Assembly: GCA_905235955.1 (NCBI GenBank)
Contig: CAJONN010000106.1
Span: forward strand, 1-6,544
Direction: 5' to 3'
Length of the DNA: 6,544 nucleotides
Source of the DNA: an uncultured Marinilabiliaceae bacterium
GTDB taxonomy: Bacteria; Bacteroidota; Bacteroidia; Bacteroidales; Marinilabiliaceae
In this document: one piece after another, positions 5,953-6,544 of the stretch
Layout: every line of letters starts with the position of its first letter
How positions within the stretch are numbered: the first letter of the stretch is position 1
Notes under the pieces: model-generated
Databases searched by the model: none
What the model saw: only the letters and a program-made list of their open reading frames with translations
What the model was told of the DNA's origin: nothing
Translations under genes and position numbers: made by a program

Positions 5953-6008
5953 TTCTACAATAATAGAAATATACCATATTTTTGGTACACACAATAGCCC
6001 TATAAGGG
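5953..6008 (+). promoter_or_regulatory. Three small inverted repeats upstream of the lipoprotein gene
   Basis: In order these are TTCTA/TAGAA (5953-5957 and 5964-5968), TACCA/TGGTA (5972-5976 and 5983-5987) and CCCT-ATA-AGGG (5998-6008). They lie between the HMA stop and the promoter-like element of the lipoprotein gene. Any of them could be a regulator site, and the last sits 7 nt before a TTTG box. They are short, and chance occurrence in AT-rich DNA is possible. Confidence 0.3.
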
Positions 6009-6015
6009 TATTTTA

Positions 6016-6041
6016 TTTGGACAACTATCAGTGTAATTTTG
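6016..6041 (+). promoter_or_regulatory. Candidate Bacteroides-type promoter of the lipoprotein gene
   Basis: TAATTTTG at 6034-6041 matches the -7 consensus TAnnTTTG exactly, and TTTG stands at 6016-6019. The 14-nt spacer is shorter than usual, which weakens the -33 assignment. A transcript starting near 6048 would have about a 20-nt A-rich leader (ACAACAGAGAAAA) before the ATG at 6067. This suggests the lipoprotein can be expressed separately from the receptor-HMA pair. Confidence 0.5.
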
Positions 6042-6066
6042 CATTGTCAACAAACAACAGAGAAAA

Positions 6067-6544
6067 ATGACAAGCAAAATTGCACTGATACTATTATTAT
6101 TTGCCACAATCGTTGCCTGCAACAACAATGACGACGATTATTCTACAATCGACATCGAAGGCATAATATTCAATGGCGACATTGAGTGCTGCACACCCAT
6201 TGAAGCATTCAAAGTTGATAGCTTTATAAAACTACAAAAAATAGTACCAGAGCTTACACTGAGCATTGATGGCGAAACCGACCGATATGAAATTCAGGCC
6301 TACACCGCTACTGGCACATTTCAGGTAGGCTACAACGAGATATTTTTCATAGCAAAAAAACGCTCTACTGGTAACTTCATCAAAGACTTCTATATCAGTA
6401 ACATAACGCCACTTATGCACATGACTGAGATGGATATGTATCATAGTACGCCAACATCAGGTGTAGCATCAAACTTTGACGACAAACCCATAGCACTGCA
6501 ACGTAGTTGGGTGTCGTTTATAATGCCATCGGGCAATGCTGGCA
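6067..6544 (+). CDS. Lipoprotein with Met/His-rich putative metal site, YtkA-like (3' end outside window)
   Basis: The frame opens at ATG 6067 after an A-rich leader and runs 159 codons to the window end without a stop. Residues 1-18 are a lipoprotein signal with lipobox IVAC, so Cys18 is the lipidated residue, followed by NNNDDD. The visible body is beta-rich: a segment with Cys41-Cys42, then FQVGYNEIFFIAKK (85-98), then LMHMTEMDMYHSTP (116-129), then WVSFIMPSGNAG (148-159). The GYNEI block, the cluster of Met117, His118, Met119, Met122, Met124 and His126, and the FxMP strand match hypothetical Bacteroidota lipoproteins resembling YtkA/FixH-like domains. Met/His clusters of this kind suit Cu(I) binding in the envelope. 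It follows the HMA gene by 155 bp on the same strand. A second repeat of the domain may follow beyond the window. Confidence 0.85.
   Translation, partial: MTSKIALILLLFATIVACNNNDDDYSTIDIEGIIFNGDIECCTPIEAFKVDSFIKLQKIVPELTLSIDGETDRYEIQAYTATGTFQVGYNEIFFIAKKRSTGNFIKDFYISNITPLMHMTEMDMYHSTPTSGVASNFDDKPIALQRSWVSFIMPSGNAG

Overview
The window looks like a chromosomal piece of a Bacteroidota genome, most likely order Bacteroidales (Prevotella/Bacteroides-like). The grounds are a TonB-dependent receptor with an N-terminal carboxypeptidase-D-like domain, a FISUMP-type surface protein with a Listeria-Bacteroides repeat, a C-terminal type IX secretion (T9SS) sorting domain, promoter elements resembling the Bacteroides -7 consensus TAnnTTTG, and A-rich rather than GGAGG-like start regions. 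All identifications were made by reading the sequence; no database was searched.

Left part (1-2062, all minus strand). A gene fragment at 1-86 resembles the N-terminus of a small antitoxin-like protein and has an imperfect palindrome just upstream of its start. The gene-free stretch 87-466 is packed with short repeats and hairpins, including an 11-bp inverted repeat bounding 309-466 that could mark a small MITE-like element. Next come two secreted-protein genes 12 bp apart and read leftwards: a 171-residue protein made of two short beta-type repeats plus a T9SS sorting domain (1547-2062), then a 355-residue FISUMP-domain protein (467-1534). They are probably co-transcribed.

Middle (2217-2852, minus strand). 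A single integral membrane protein with an HXXEE motif is followed by a clean 14-bp-stem intrinsic terminator, which separates it from the secreted pair.

Right part (2970-6544, plus strand). Divergent from the HXXEE gene is a set that reads as an envelope metal-handling locus, probably for copper. It comprises a small Cys/His-containing membrane-anchored protein resembling the HYC_CC_PP group (2970-3341), a 736-residue TonB-dependent receptor with a Cys-Cys pair in its plug (3399-5609), a periplasmic heavy-metal-associated (HMA) protein with MxCxxC only 2 nt downstream (5612-5911), and, after a 155-bp gap with its own promoter-like element, a lipoprotein cut by the window end that carries a Met/His cluster (6067-6544). 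The inferred logic is outer-membrane uptake by the receptor, periplasmic hand-over by the HMA protein, and metal binding at the membrane by the lipoprotein. The metal is not proven by the sequence. This locus is the most interesting system in the window.
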